Notes: generated by a model not told the origin, from the sequence alone. A stretch of 64,000 bases of DNA from Chloroflexota bacterium (GCA_027618835.1 JAQCHZ010000001.1:1-64000), one strand, 5' to 3'. Shown: positions 26,303 through 36,215, numbered from the stretch's first letter. Made by a program: numbers and translations.

Positions 26303-27918
26303 TCAGCCGGTGCCGAAGCCTGTCGCTTCTTCTCGGCGCTACGCTCTGCTTCGAGTCGCTCAAGATCGTACGAACCGTGATCGACGTAGGTCATCGCGTC
26401 GGCAAGAGCTTTGTGCCCTGCCTTATCGCGAATCAGATTGTGCATAATTTGGCACACCCGCCGATAGTCCGGATGTCCCTGCTGAGCGGTCCGAAGTTCC
26501 AGCAAATGGAACGCCTCTCGAACGTTGAACTGCATCGAATATCGGAGCTTGAAACCGAACGGTACAACGTACTGAGATACGTCGGAACCGTGCTCATCGA
26601 GAACGGTCTGATGGAATTCGCTCATACGACCCATCGCATCGTCCCACCGCTGAGTCCAGCCGACCTCTTCGATCGCAGGTGGGGTTGAGTAGCCGTGCTT
26701 CACGCCCAACCGCTGCCAATCGATAGTCATCATTCGGTGACGCTGTAAATCTCGGAAACTACCGAAGTCGGATAGAACATCGAAGCGATAGAACGATCGT
26801 TCCATACCTCGTCCGGGCTTGTGTCTTCGATTCTGGCGATCACCGGCGTATGAGCGAAGCACTTCCGCCTTGTCGGCATCGCTCATATCGTTGACGATGG
26901 CTTGCAGCTGCGTGTCGGGAAGATCGGAGTGGGCGTATAAAGCAGCCGCTGCAATCTTGTTTTCAGCGTCGTGATCCCATTCAACCAACGTGACTTCATC
27001 GATTCCGTCAGGTTCAGCATCGATGCTTGAAGCGATACGCTCCATAGCATCATGGTTCTCTTGGAAATAATCCGACCACACGCCGCCACGATCTGGCAGA
27101 TCAACTCGCTTCAAGAACGACGGAATTACTTTGCGAAGTTCTTCCAACATCATCTGGGCATAGTCACGGACTTCTTCCAGCGGATGACTGTTCATTCGAA
27201 TCAGCATCGACTCGTAAGCTTGTCCTGATCCGAAAATACCAACGTTCGATGTCGTCGCAGCTGGCAATAATCCACGAGCCGAATCGCACGCCTTGGCGCG
27301 TATCGAAGCGGTGTAGATAAATTTAGAATCGCCGTCCTGACGAGGGAACTGATTTTCGAAGTACGGCGCACAGACGTGGACTAGCTCCGAATACTCGTCG
27401 AACAACCAATCCATCGTCTTTGTATATTCGCCAGCAAGAGGGCCAGTCGCAATCTCTGGTGGAGAGATGTAGCGATACTGATCGCCAAGCTTCTGATCGT
27501 AATAGATGTACCGAGTCGACTGCTCAAGGTATGCAGCGAGCCGGCCCCACTCCAGCACTTTGGTCAGAATGTTCGATGCCTGCTCACAGGCGATGTGCGC
27601 TCCACCTAGTTGAGCAACCGAGTCATCGCCATACTGAGAGAACACTCGGTCGTACAGACCTTCGGCACGATTGAGCGACACCAGCTGTTGGCGATCAGAA
27701 TCTTCCGCCAGCTCTTCGATCGGCACTTCCGGCTGATCGTAAAATTCATCAAGAAACAGACGACGCAGTGATTTAGGTGATCGACTATAGCGTGCGAATA
27801 GCGCCCCTTTTACCACCTCTGGAAGGTTGATAAGAGCGAAGACAGGATCATCAATGTTCGTGAAGAACCGGCTTAGTACCGCCCGTTCCTCAGTGCTAAA
27901 TGTTTCCAGTACGTACAT
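26299..27918 (-). CDS. Double-length ThyX-like protein
   Basis: 539 aa, about twice a normal flavin-dependent thymidylate synthase. The N-half has ThyX landmarks: EQSTRYIYYDQK (131-142) in the position of the dUMP/FAD loop and KACDSARGLLPAATTSNVG, with ESMLIRMNSHPLEEVRDYAQ. The C-half has RHRMMTIDWQRLG (393-405), a variant of the RHRxxS motif, and ends FHLLELRTAQQGHPDYRRVC. Each half therefore keeps only part of the catalytic set. Whether it makes dTMP or does something else is open; no other thymidylate synthase is in the window. It is convergent with the MFS gene. Confidence 0.8.
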   Translation of the reverse strand: MYVLETFSTEERAVLSRFFTNIDDPVFALINLPEVVKGALFARYSRSPKSLRRLFLDEFYDQPEVPIEELAEDSDRQQLVSLNRAEGLYDRVFSQYGDDSVAQLGGAHIACEQASNILTKVLEWGRLAAYLEQSTRYIYYDQKLGDQYRYISPPEIATGPLAGEYTKTMDWLFDEYSELVHVCAPYFENQFPRQDGDSKFIYTASIRAKACDSARGLLPAATTSNVGIFGSGQAYESMLIRMNSHPLEEVRDYAQMMLEELRKVIPSFLKRVDLPDRGGVWSDYFQENHDAMERIASSIDAEPDGIDEVTLVEWDHDAENKIAAAALYAHSDLPDTQLQAIVNDMSDADKAEVLRSYAGDRQNRRHKPGRGMERSFYRFDVLSDFGSFRDLQRHRMMTIDWQRLGVKHGYSTPPAIEEVGWTQRWDDAMGRMSEFHQTVLDEHGSDVSQYVVPFGFKLRYSMQFNVREAFHLLELRTAQQGHPDYRRVCQIMHNLIRDKAGHKALADAMTYVDHGSYDLERLEAERSAEKKRQASAPAD

Positions 27919-28029
27919 CGTTCGTGGCCTATCAACTGCCCCGCAATAAAGCAGGGAGTTTGATGTTCGTTGTTACGTGACCGCCGATCAAGCGACGATC
28001 ACATATTGATCATAAATTCGAGCCAGTGC

Positions 28030-29280
28030 CTACAGCATGAGGCGAGCAGGGTTTTCCAGTGCCTTCTGGAACTCACCCATCAGAATCGCAGCCTCGGCAC
28101 CGTCACCAACGCGGTGATCTGCCGAGATCGTGGCGTTCATGGTCTTGCCAATTACGATCTCACCGTCTTTGACAATTGGCTTTTCTTTTACTGCGCCCAC
28201 AGCGATGATTCCTGCGTTTGGCGGAACGATTATCGCTGCGAAGGTATCGGTTGCGAACATACCGAGGTTCGACGTACCGAACGTACCAGCGGTCATCTCG
28301 GACTGAGTCAGCGAACCGCCTTCGCCACGAGCCCGTTTACCAAGATCACGAACCGCTCGAGAAATTTCGATCAGCGACATGTTTTGGATGCCTATAACCG
28401 CAGGGACGATCAAACCTTCTTCAAGCGCAATCGCCACACCAAGGTTGATGTCGGCGTGACCGATGAGCTTGTCGCCATCGAACGAAGAGTTCCACTTCGG
28501 GTGCTTCAGCAATGCGATAGCTACCGCCCGCAGCACCATGTCGTTTACAGATACACGTTCACCATCATCTACCAATGCCTCGTTGAGCTGCGCTCGGAAG
28601 GTCATTGCAGGGCCCATGTTTACTTCGTGCGTCACGTAGTAGTGCGGACTCTCTGTCTTCGACTTGACGGTGACTCGAGCAATCGCTTGTCGCATCGACG
28701 ACAAAGGCGTATCCGAGCCGTCCATTACAACCGCAGCACGACCGCCTGAGGCAGCGAACGCAGGTGAAGGAGTGAAATTGTCTACGTCAGTCTTGGTAAT
28801 TCGTCCGCCAGGTCCAGTTCCCGGAACTGCGGCGATATCAATACCCTTTTCCTCGGCGAGCTTACGAGCGATGGGGGAAGCCTTTACTCGGCCGCCCGGT
28901 GCTGCGGCCACTGGAGCAGGTGCAGGAGTCGGTGCTGCCTGTTGAACAGGCGCCGGAGCAGGAGTAGCAGAAACAGGTTCAGCTTCGGATTTAGGAGCTT
29001 CAGCAGCAGGAACCGCTTCGGCAACTTCAGTAATCTCATCACCAGCGTCACCAATGAACGCAATAACCGTTCCAACCTGTACGAGTGTTCCCTCAGGAAC
29101 GACTATCTTGCGGAGGAGACCTTCGGCGTACGCTTCCATCTCGACAACTGTCTTGTCGGTCTCGATCTCTGCGAGTTTATCCCCACGGCTAACCGAATCG
29201 CCTTCGGCTTTTAGCCATTTGGCGATGGTGCCCTCGGTCATGTCGGCACCCATTGAAGGCATAGTCACTTCGCTGATCAA
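28030..29280 (-). CDS. pdhC: 2-oxo acid dehydrogenase E2 (dihydrolipoamide acetyltransferase)
   Basis: I place the start at TTG 29280, which has a GGAG motif 8 nt upstream and begins the protein right at the lipoyl domain (ISEVTMPSMGADMTEG). The open frame extends to 29388 without a better site. Layout: lipoyl domain 1-80 with lipoyl lysine K43 (ETDKTVVEM), Ala/Pro linker, peripheral-subunit-binding domain (ASPIARKLAEEKGIDIAAVP) and catalytic domain with DHRVGDG near the C-terminus. It transfers acetyl groups to CoA in the pyruvate dehydrogenase complex with E1 alpha and beta encoded upstream. RsgA lies between. Confidence 0.9.
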   Translation of the reverse strand: MISEVTMPSMGADMTEGTIAKWLKAEGDSVSRGDKLAEIETDKTVVEMEAYAEGLLRKIVVPEGTLVQVGTVIAFIGDAGDEITEVAEAVPAAEAPKSEAEPVSATPAPAPVQQAAPTPAPAPVAAAPGGRVKASPIARKLAEEKGIDIAAVPGTGPGGRITKTDVDNFTPSPAFAASGGRAAVVMDGSDTPLSSMRQAIARVTVKSKTESPHYYVTHEVNMGPAMTFRAQLNEALVDDGERVSVNDMVLRAVAIALLKHPKWNSSFDGDKLIGHADINLGVAIALEEGLIVPAVIGIQNMSLIEISRAVRDLGKRARGEGGSLTQSEMTAGTFGTSNLGMFATDTFAAIIVPPNAGIIAVGAVKEKPIVKDGEIVIGKTMNATISADHRVGDGAEAAILMGEFQKALENPARLML

Positions 29281-29438
29281 ATTCGGACTCCTGCGGGAAC
29301 GATTGGCTTGTAAAAATCGTTGGTTTGGCGCACTTGCCATACGGGTCGCAAAAGACCCGTTGATAGAGGTTACACAAGAATTCGACAAAGATGCTAAAAA
29401 ATGCCGATCATTCAGCAGTCTCTAGCCGTTTTCTGTCA

Positions 29439-30638
29439 TCACGATTTCTTGCGTTTTTCCGCTTTAGTGCGCTGCCGGTTCGTCTTCGCCACTACCTTCA
29501 TTTTTCGCTGATGTTCGGTTTTGGCAGTAGCATCATGCTTAGTTTCTTCAACCTGAAGCTCACGCCCCATACGGGTATACGAATCAAACCGAGTTTGTGA
29601 GATATCGCCGTTGGCGATCGCCTCAGCGATTGTGCAGCCAGGCTCGCCACCGTGACCGCAGTCACTGAATCGACACTTCCACATATATTCTTCGACATCT
29701 GAGAAAGTTTTTGCCAAGGCATCTTCGCTGCCCGACACGAGCCCAATCGTCCTAATGCCGGGAGTATCGATCAGCACTCCGCCATTGGGAAGCCGCAGCA
29801 ACTGGCGAGTGACCGTCGTGTGTCGACCTCGTGTGTCAGATTCGCGAATCTCGGCGGTCTCCATCGCTTGTTGCCCCATCAGCAGGTTCACTAAAGTCGA
29901 TTTCCCGACTCCTGAGGCGCCAATCAAAACGACAGTAGATCCGGCTTCAGTGAATTTCCGAAGCGGTTCGATACCGTCGCCAGTTATGCCGCTAGCTGCA
30001 ACAACCTCGACACCCGGAGCCGATTCTTTCGCCTGTGCGATAGATCCTGTGGGGTCTTCTCCCTCTTCAAGAAGGTCGATCTTCGTAATAACCACAACCG
30101 GCGTTGCACCGCTTCCCCAAACCAGAGCTATCTCACGTTCGAGTCGGCTTGGGTTGAAATACGTCGCCGCCTGAACGACAAACACGGTGTTGATATTGGA
30201 AGCGAGGACCTGCTCATCGCCCTGCTCTTTGCCTCGCATAACTCGTTTTCTGCTGAGTAGAGAGATCCGTGGAAGAACGAGTTCGAGTTCGTCGGGGTTT
30301 TGATCTTCTCCCGGGCGAACCAGAACCCAATCACCGACGGTCGGCTGGGCTGGCTCGATTTCAAATTCATCTTTATGAGCAATACGAGCAAACGTGCTGA
30401 CTGCTCGATAGTCGATCGACGCGGTCTGAACGAACGTCGATATGCCGTCGACTCTCGTAACTCGTCCGGGGACAAGCTCAGCGTCTTTGGCGATTATCAA
30501 TGTGAGCTGTTCGCTCGCCGCTTCGGTAAGACCGAAAGGAATCAGACCTGAGAGATCGATATTGCCTGAAGACGAGCCTGAGGGAGTAGATGAGGATTCA
30601 GAAATGTCTAGATTGTCTTCTGGAGAGAAAGTGTTCAA
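29439..30638 (-). CDS. rsgA: Ribosome small-subunit GTPase RsgA
   Basis: 399 aa with the circularly permuted GTPase order: G4 TKIDLL before G1 GASGVGKSTLVNLLMG and G3 DTPGIRTIG. The OB-fold is N-terminal (PGRVTRVDGISTFV) and the zinc knuckle C-terminal (CRFSDCGHGGEPGC). It checks late maturation of the 30S subunit. The lysine-rich tail (TNRQRTKAEKRKKS) is typical. It sits between the E1 and E2 genes of pyruvate dehydrogenase on the same strand, an odd place; gaps on both sides suggest its own promoter. Confidence 0.95.
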   Translation of the reverse strand: MNTFSPEDNLDISESSSTPSGSSSGNIDLSGLIPFGLTEAASEQLTLIIAKDAELVPGRVTRVDGISTFVQTASIDYRAVSTFARIAHKDEFEIEPAQPTVGDWVLVRPGEDQNPDELELVLPRISLLSRKRVMRGKEQGDEQVLASNINTVFVVQAATYFNPSRLEREIALVWGSGATPVVVITKIDLLEEGEDPTGSIAQAKESAPGVEVVAASGITGDGIEPLRKFTEAGSTVVLIGASGVGKSTLVNLLMGQQAMETAEIRESDTRGRHTTVTRQLLRLPNGGVLIDTPGIRTIGLVSGSEDALAKTFSDVEEYMWKCRFSDCGHGGEPGCTIAEAIANGDISQTRFDSYTRMGRELQVEETKHDATAKTEHQRKMKVVAKTNRQRTKAEKRKKS

Positions 30639-30975
30639 CGTGGGTATTCCTTAAAGCACACAAAGCACTCGGGGAAATCTTCCGGACGTCTGAACATAGA
30701 TATCTAGATCAGAGAAACGTTCGACTGGCCTGAGTTGGTTTCGGCTTCAAAGCTGGGCGCGACAAGGGGGAGATCGAATTCATGAACATTCATTGAAACG
30801 TGCCTCCCTATGCGCCAAGTCGCCAAAGTGTTGGAACTGGCCTAGTCGTAGTAAAAATCACTCTAGCTGAACGAATCTTACAGGGTTACCGAAAATAGAT
30901 CAGATCAACTCACAAGAATTAGTGAGAGCTTTACGCAATAGGAGCAATGAGTCGAACTACCAGCACAAACGTACT
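30639..30975. other. Gene-free gap between E1 beta and RsgA
   Basis: 337 nt with no supported gene. It holds a weak CTCAC/GTGAG hairpin near 30911-30929 without a T-run, and a fragment resembling the CACTCGGG-AA end of the type A repeat near 30665. It may carry the rsgA promoter; no clear -10/-35 pair was picked. Confidence 0.35.
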
Positions 30976-31953
30976 TTACAGTCCGTAGCCTTCGGCGACT
31001 GCTGCTAGCACGTCGTCGGCATCGGTGAGCACTTCTTGTTCGAGACCACGGTTATACGGCCAAGGAACGTCGACTGATCCGACACGCATGACTGGACCGT
31101 CGAGCCATTCAAAAGCGGCTTGCTGAAGATCCGCGGTTACCTCTGCCATCACTCCACCTCTACGGCGTGCGTTGTCGACAACTACGACACGATTGGTCTT
31201 CTTAACCGAAGCAATAATGGCAACCATGTCGATAGGGGCCAGAGATCGCAAATCGATCACTTCGACCGAAACGCCTCGACCCTCAAGAGTGTCAGCAGCT
31301 TCGTTCACAGGGCGCATTCCGTATCCGTACGACACGAGAGTGATATCGCTGCCCTCACGAGTAACGTCGGCTTTGCCGATTTCGATCTCGTAATACTCGT
31401 CGGGAACTTCGCCCTTGGCTCCATAGAGCAAAGCCGGTTCTGCCATAAGCACCGGATTGTCGTCCTTGATCGCCGAGCGCATTAGACCTAGAGCGTCATA
31501 TGGCGTTGAAGGACAAACAACTTTCATGCCCGGAACTTCAGCGAGCCAAGTCTCAAAGCTCTGCGAGTGTGTGGCACCCAACTGAACTCCGGCACCTGTA
31601 GGTGCTCGAATGACCATTGGAACACTGATCTGGCCACCAGACATGTATCGCAGATTTGCCGCCATGTTCACGATTTGATCGAAGGCGACCAGCGTGAACG
31701 ACATCGACATGAACTCGACAATTGGTCGAAGTCCAGCTGCCGCAGCGCCAATACCTGCACCCAAGAACGCCTGCTCTGAAATGGGTGTGTCTTTGATTCG
31801 CTTTTCGCCAAACTTCTTCAGGAAGCCGTCGGTTACAGCGTAAGCACCACCGTACTCACCAATGTCTTCCCCCATGATGAACACACGTGGGTCGTTTTCG
31901 AGTGCTTCTTCAAGTCCTCGTTTTAGTGCTTCTCTTAGAACAATTTCTGGCAT
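30976..31953 (-). CDS. pdhB: Pyruvate dehydrogenase E1 beta subunit
   Basis: 325 aa, normal length. The N-terminal half binds TPP with E1 alpha (FIMGEDIGEYGGAYAVTDGF, Glu of the TPP site; IVEFMSMSFTLVAFDQI). The C-terminal transketolase-C domain is at VSVEVIDLRSLAPIDM. It forms the alpha2beta2 E1 decarboxylase that feeds acetyl groups to E2. The start is 5 nt after the E1 alpha stop, so the two are co-transcribed. Confidence 0.93.
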   Translation of the reverse strand: MPEIVLREALKRGLEEALENDPRVFIMGEDIGEYGGAYAVTDGFLKKFGEKRIKDTPISEQAFLGAGIGAAAAGLRPIVEFMSMSFTLVAFDQIVNMAANLRYMSGGQISVPMVIRAPTGAGVQLGATHSQSFETWLAEVPGMKVVCPSTPYDALGLMRSAIKDDNPVLMAEPALLYGAKGEVPDEYYEIEIGKADVTREGSDITLVSYGYGMRPVNEAADTLEGRGVSVEVIDLRSLAPIDMVAIIASVKKTNRVVVVDNARRRGGVMAEVTADLQQAAFEWLDGPVMRVGSVDVPWPYNRGLEQEVLTDADDVLAAVAEGYGL

Positions 31954-31958
31954 ATGAG

Positions 31959-33017
31959 TTAGGCGAGTACGTCGTTGTGGATTTCAGATAGTTTGGGCTC
32001 GGGGCTGTCTTCGGCAAATTTCACTGCAGTTGCCACGGCTTCATCGACAATCGCTTTGATCTCGGCGATCTGATCAGCGGTAGCCAGTCCCATTTCGATC
32101 AGCTTTGCGGGGAAAGTTACAACAGGGTCGCGCTCTTCCCACTCCTTGACCTCTTCCTGCCCACGGTATTTCTGACCGTCGGCGACTGAATGACCTCCGA
32201 AACGGAAAGTCTTAGCCTCAATGAACTGAGGACCGTCTCCGTTCCGAATGCGAGCAACAGCAAGTTCGGAGGCTTCTTTGACCGCGAGTACGTCCATGCC
32301 GTCTACTTCGGCTGCTGGAATACCGTAAGTCGCCATACCCGGGTAGAAGTCGATTCCACCAGCACGAACCCGTTCAATCGAAGAGCCCATTCCGTACATA
32401 TTGTTTTCGAGGAAGAACAGAATCGGCAGCTTCCAAATAGCCGCCAAGTTCATCGTCTCGTGGTACAAACCTTGGTTTGTCGATCCGTCGCCAAAGAAGC
32501 AAATAGTAAGTGCGTCGGTATCGTTGTACTGCTGCGCAAGTGCCAGACCTGCAGCGAGCGGTAGCTGCCCAGCGACGATAGCGTGACCGCCCATGAAGCC
32601 TTTTGCAGCATCGAACAGGTGCATCGACCCGCCTTTGCCTTTGGAAGTTCCGGTCGCTTTACCGAACAGTTCAGCCATTGCACGATTCACGTCGAGCCCA
32701 CGTGCCAAGGCGTGGCCATGATCTCGGTAGGCGCTAACAACGTAGTCGTCGTCACGCAGCGTTGAAATAGCTCCGACACCGGTGGCTTCTTGCCCAATGT
32801 AGAGGTGAAGGAACCCGCGAATCAGACCCTTAGAGTAATTCTCGCCACACGCCAACTCGAACTCGCGGATGAGGTACATCTGCCGGTAAAGATCAAGGTT
32901 GTCCGTCACGCCACTTACACCACTGTCGTCCAGACCCGAAGAACTGCTTTTTCTGTTCTTTGATAACTTCGCTTTTTTCGAAGAGGGTTTTACGCTGTAT
33001 TTCGTGGAACTTGCCAT
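31959..33017 (-). CDS. pdhA: Pyruvate dehydrogenase E1 alpha subunit
   Basis: 352 aa. A Lys/Ser-rich N-terminal tail of about 35 residues precedes the E1 alpha fold (YRQMYLIREFELACGENYS). The TPP/Mg motif is GDGSTNQGLYHETMNLAAIW, with a GHAIVAGQLPLAAGLALA region before it and the phosphorylation-loop-like FRFGGHSVADGQKYR. It catalyses decarboxylation of pyruvate, or possibly another 2-oxo acid, with E1 beta. Branched-chain specificity cannot be ruled out, but the E2 neighbour and sequence feel favour pyruvate. Confidence 0.92.
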   Translation of the reverse strand: MASSTKYSVKPSSKKAKLSKNRKSSSSGLDDSGVSGVTDNLDLYRQMYLIREFELACGENYSKGLIRGFLHLYIGQEATGVGAISTLRDDDYVVSAYRDHGHALARGLDVNRAMAELFGKATGTSKGKGGSMHLFDAAKGFMGGHAIVAGQLPLAAGLALAQQYNDTDALTICFFGDGSTNQGLYHETMNLAAIWKLPILFFLENNMYGMGSSIERVRAGGIDFYPGMATYGIPAAEVDGMDVLAVKEASELAVARIRNGDGPQFIEAKTFRFGGHSVADGQKYRGQEEVKEWEERDPVVTFPAKLIEMGLATADQIAEIKAIVDEAVATAVKFAEDSPEPKLSEIHNDVLA

Positions 33018-33136
33018 AAATTATCAGATGCGAGCAAACGTATTGTCGACGCCCAACAAACTACCTTGATCGTAACGCTGGCGTCAGCGGCGAAAACGTC
33101 ATTCTACCGCAATTTAGCGGAATCTCGAATGTGTTC

Positions 33137-34024
33137 TCAGTTTGTAGCAGCCAAATTTGCGGCCTTCAATACGTTTACCAACAACATTGCGATTGTCATC
33201 GGTCCAACACCACCCGGTACGGGAGTAATCGCTGAAGCGACTTCAGAAGCCCCGTCGAACTCAACGTCTCCGGTTAATCGGTAACCACGTTTGCGAGTCG
33301 AGTCCTCAACACGTGATACTCCGACATCGATAACCACTGCTCCCGGCTTTACCATGTCGGGAGTAATTGCCCCGGGAAATCCCGCTGCAGCAATCAAAAC
33401 ATCTGCTCGGCGAGTTTCGGCAGCGATGTCTTTGGTGCCTGTGTGACAAACCGTCACGGTCGAGTTGGCACCAACGCCCTTCTGCAAGAGAAGAGCGGTC
33501 AGTGGCATCCCGACGAGCTTGCTTCGACCGACGATTACGACCTGTGCACCGTTCATGTCAACGTTCTGTTCAACGAGCATTCGTTGGACGCCTAAGGGAG
33601 TTGCTGGTGCAAACCGAGGCTGACCAAGCATTAGAAGTCCGGCATTTTCCGGGTGAAGTCCGTCTACATCCTTCATCGGATCGATCGCATGAATGACCGC
33701 GTCTTCGTCAAGGTGCTTCGGCAACGGAAGCTGAACGAGAATTCCGTTCACGGCTGGGTCAGCGTTAAGACCTTCGACAATCGCGAGCAATTCTTCCTGA
33801 GTGATCGATGAATCACGAAGAATGGTCTCAGTTGCGATTCCAACCTTCTCGCAAGCACGTTCTTTTCCTTTAACGTATGAATGCGAAGCGGGATCGTCGC
33901 CGACCAGTACAACAGTTAAGCTAGGAATTGTTCCGTGTTGCTCTTTGAATTTTGCAACTCCGGCTGCGACTTCCTCATGAACCTTCGCGGCGACTTCTTT
34001 GCCTTCAATAATTCGTGCTGTCAC
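33137..34024 (-). CDS. folD: Methylenetetrahydrofolate dehydrogenase/cyclohydrolase
   Basis: 295 aa, the usual FolD length. Diagnostic blocks are SHSYVKGKERACEKVGIATE (catalytic Lys in YVKGK), GILVQLPLPKHLDE, VIVGRSKLVGMPLTALLLQK and PGGVGPMTIAMLL. It interconverts methylene-, methenyl- and formyl-tetrahydrofolate in the cytoplasm with NADP. It is a stand-alone gene divergent from acpS. Confidence 0.96.
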   Translation of the reverse strand: MTARIIEGKEVAAKVHEEVAAGVAKFKEQHGTIPSLTVVLVGDDPASHSYVKGKERACEKVGIATETILRDSSITQEELLAIVEGLNADPAVNGILVQLPLPKHLDEDAVIHAIDPMKDVDGLHPENAGLLMLGQPRFAPATPLGVQRMLVEQNVDMNGAQVVIVGRSKLVGMPLTALLLQKGVGANSTVTVCHTGTKDIAAETRRADVLIAAAGFPGAITPDMVKPGAVVIDVGVSRVEDSTRKRGYRLTGDVEFDGASEVASAITPVPGGVGPMTIAMLLVNVLKAANLAATN

Positions 34025-34188
34025 TTGTTATTAGCCTCCAGATCGAACTGACCTGATTAAGTTGGGAAGTTGCGGTGTCGAATTTCGTAATAGCGTCGAT
34101 AAATCGTAACCGAGAATTGTCTTAACAAGTATTATTACGAGCATCAATTGAACCCTACTCAACGGTTTCCACCGGAGGCGCTATCCAG

Positions 34189-34572
34189 ATGATCTACACA
34201 GGGATCGACTTAATCGAGATTCCCCGAGTCGCGGGCGTGCTGGAACGCTACCCTGAGCGATTTCTTGCGAAGGTCTTTACTGAGCGCGAACAACGATACG
34301 CCAAAGGACGCCCGCATCAGATAGCGAGTCGATTCGCCGCCAAAGAGGCGGTAATGAAGTTACTCGGCACCGGTGTACGCGGTGTTCCGTGGAAATCAAT
34401 TGAGGTAACTCGCAAACGAGGTGGGCCACCCGAAGTCATATTGCACGGCTCCGCGAAAGTTCGTGCCGAGAAGATGGGCATCACGAGAATCGCACTCAGC
34501 CTTTCCCACTCCCGTGAACTTGCCACGGCTTCTGCGGTTGGAGAAGCCAGAGACGACGCCTGGAAACCATGA
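34189..34572 (+). CDS. acpS: Holo-acyl-carrier-protein synthase
   Basis: 127 aa with both family motifs: GIDLIEIPRV (metal Asp, residue 7) and RFAAKEAVMKLLGTGVRGV (Glu and Lys). It moves the phosphopantetheine arm from CoA to acyl carrier protein. Its stop overlaps the start of nnrDE by 4 nt (ATGA). CoA biosynthesis genes follow, so the cluster makes and uses phosphopantetheine. Confidence 0.95.
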   Translation: MIYTGIDLIEIPRVAGVLERYPERFLAKVFTEREQRYAKGRPHQIASRFAAKEAVMKLLGTGVRGVPWKSIEVTRKRGGPPEVILHGSAKVRAEKMGITRIALSLSHSRELATASAVGEARDDAWKP

Positions 34573-36131
34573 AACTCGTAACTGTCGCCCAAATGCGAGC
34601 AATCGAGCAATCGTCTGTTGAAGCAGGCGTGTCGCTCGACCAGCTAATGGAGAACGCCGGATTGGCGGTCGCAGAAGCCGTTCGCGACGAATTCGGTAAA
34701 CACAGCGAACTATTCGGCAAGCGAATTACGATCTTTATCGGCGGCGGTAACAACGGAGCCGACGGATTGGTGGCGGGTCGATATCTGGCGAAATGGGGTG
34801 CGAGCGTCAACGCTGTTCTCTGTGCGACTAGAATTTCGCCCGATCCCAAGCAAGATTTGGCACTCGATTCCGGCGTGTCTGTCGTAGACACCACCGATGA
34901 TTTCGACACCGAAATGCTGAGGACTCTACTCGAATCAACCGATCTGATCATAGACGCCATTTTGGGAATCGGTTCATTACACGCTGTCGCAGAACCGCTG
35001 TCAGCAATCACGTTCGCCGCCGTCGAATCTGGCGTGCCTGTATTCGCCCTCGATCTACCGACGGGCCTAAATTCCGACACCGGTGAATTCGATCTCGCAG
35101 GCCTCCCAGCAGATCGCACACTCATGCTCGGCTACCCAAAGCTAGGACCAGCCATCGCTGCCGATCCATCGCTAACCGGGGAGGTTTCCGTTCTTGATAT
35201 CGGCATTCCTGAAGGTCTCGACTCACAGGTCAATACTGAACTAATCACCGAATCTGTCGCGGCGTCGCTTATTCCGGAACGACCGTTCAGTGGACACAAA
35301 GGTACGTTCGGTTCAACGCTCATAATCGGTGGCTCCAAGGACTATCTCGGAGCCGTAACGATAGCGACCGACGCTGCCACTCGATCTGGAGTCGGCCTAA
35401 CGTTTGTGGCAACGCCCGAACCCGCATACCGCCAAATCGCCGGAGATATCCGAGAGGCAATGTATCGATCACTGCCTGTAGACGGTAATAACGATATCCA
35501 AGCGGCGAAAGCGGCCAAATCGATTCACGAACTGGCTGCCAAATCCAGTTCAGTCACTATCGGTCCCGGTCTCGGCACATCTTCCCGGGTCAAACAATTC
35601 TTGTCGACTGTCCTTTCTGAAATCGACAACAACACGCCACTTGTGCTCGATGCTGATGCCCTGAACATCCTCTCGGCGACCCACATGTGGTGGGAGCGAT
35701 TTACCAACCCGGCCATCCTCACCCCTCATCCCGGCGAGATGGGTCGTCTGATGGGAATCACTTCCGTAGAAGTTCAAAACGACCGCCTGCGGATAGCTCA
35801 AGAAGCAGCGAATAAGTTCAACAAAATCGTCGTACTCAAAGGCGCTTCGACGCTTATTGCAGCCCCAGACGGACGGATTGCAGTTTCACCTTGGATCAAC
35901 ACCGGGCTCGCAAAGGGCGGCAGCGGTGATGTGCTCGCCGGGCTGCTCGGAGGGCTCGTCGCCCAACAACCCGACCAACTGTTCGAAATGGCTGCTCTAG
36001 CAGTATTCATTCACGGTTACGCTGCCGAATCCGCTCGACAGGATCTGGGCGAAACAGGCATGCGAGCCACCGATGTAATCGAACGCCTCGGATTGTTCTA
36101 CCGAGACGCTGTTCAACTCGATTTCAACTAA
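34569..36131 (+). CDS. nnr: Bifunctional NAD(P)HX epimerase/dehydratase
   Basis: 520 aa, a fusion of YjeF_N (about 1-210; IFIGGGNNGADGLVAGRYLA and DLPTGLNSDTGEF) and YjeF_C (about 225-515; NTGLAKGGSGDVLAGLLGGL with the catalytic Asp, and TPHPGEMGRLMG). It repairs hydrated NAD(P)H using ADP. The fusion is common in bacteria. It is coupled to acpS and followed by coaX and coaBC. Confidence 0.95.
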   Translation: MKLVTVAQMRAIEQSSVEAGVSLDQLMENAGLAVAEAVRDEFGKHSELFGKRITIFIGGGNNGADGLVAGRYLAKWGASVNAVLCATRISPDPKQDLALDSGVSVVDTTDDFDTEMLRTLLESTDLIIDAILGIGSLHAVAEPLSAITFAAVESGVPVFALDLPTGLNSDTGEFDLAGLPADRTLMLGYPKLGPAIAADPSLTGEVSVLDIGIPEGLDSQVNTELITESVAASLIPERPFSGHKGTFGSTLIIGGSKDYLGAVTIATDAATRSGVGLTFVATPEPAYRQIAGDIREAMYRSLPVDGNNDIQAAKAAKSIHELAAKSSSVTIGPGLGTSSRVKQFLSTVLSEIDNNTPLVLDADALNILSATHMWWERFTNPAILTPHPGEMGRLMGITSVEVQNDRLRIAQEAANKFNKIVVLKGASTLIAAPDGRIAVSPWINTGLAKGGSGDVLAGLLGGLVAQQPDQLFEMAALAVFIHGYAAESARQDLGETGMRATDVIERLGLFYRDAVQLDFN

Positions 36132-36215
36132 CTTCACACAAATTCGTCACTCCGCTGGAACCCATTCGCGTGTAATTAAGCGCGCATTTCGATGTCACAC
36201 TCTTATACTTGAGAA

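Noticed and set aside
27970-28749. 259-aa plus-strand open frame opposite the E2 gene
   Set aside because: It is antisense to a clear E2 coding region, has no recognisable domain and a composition typical of a shadow frame.
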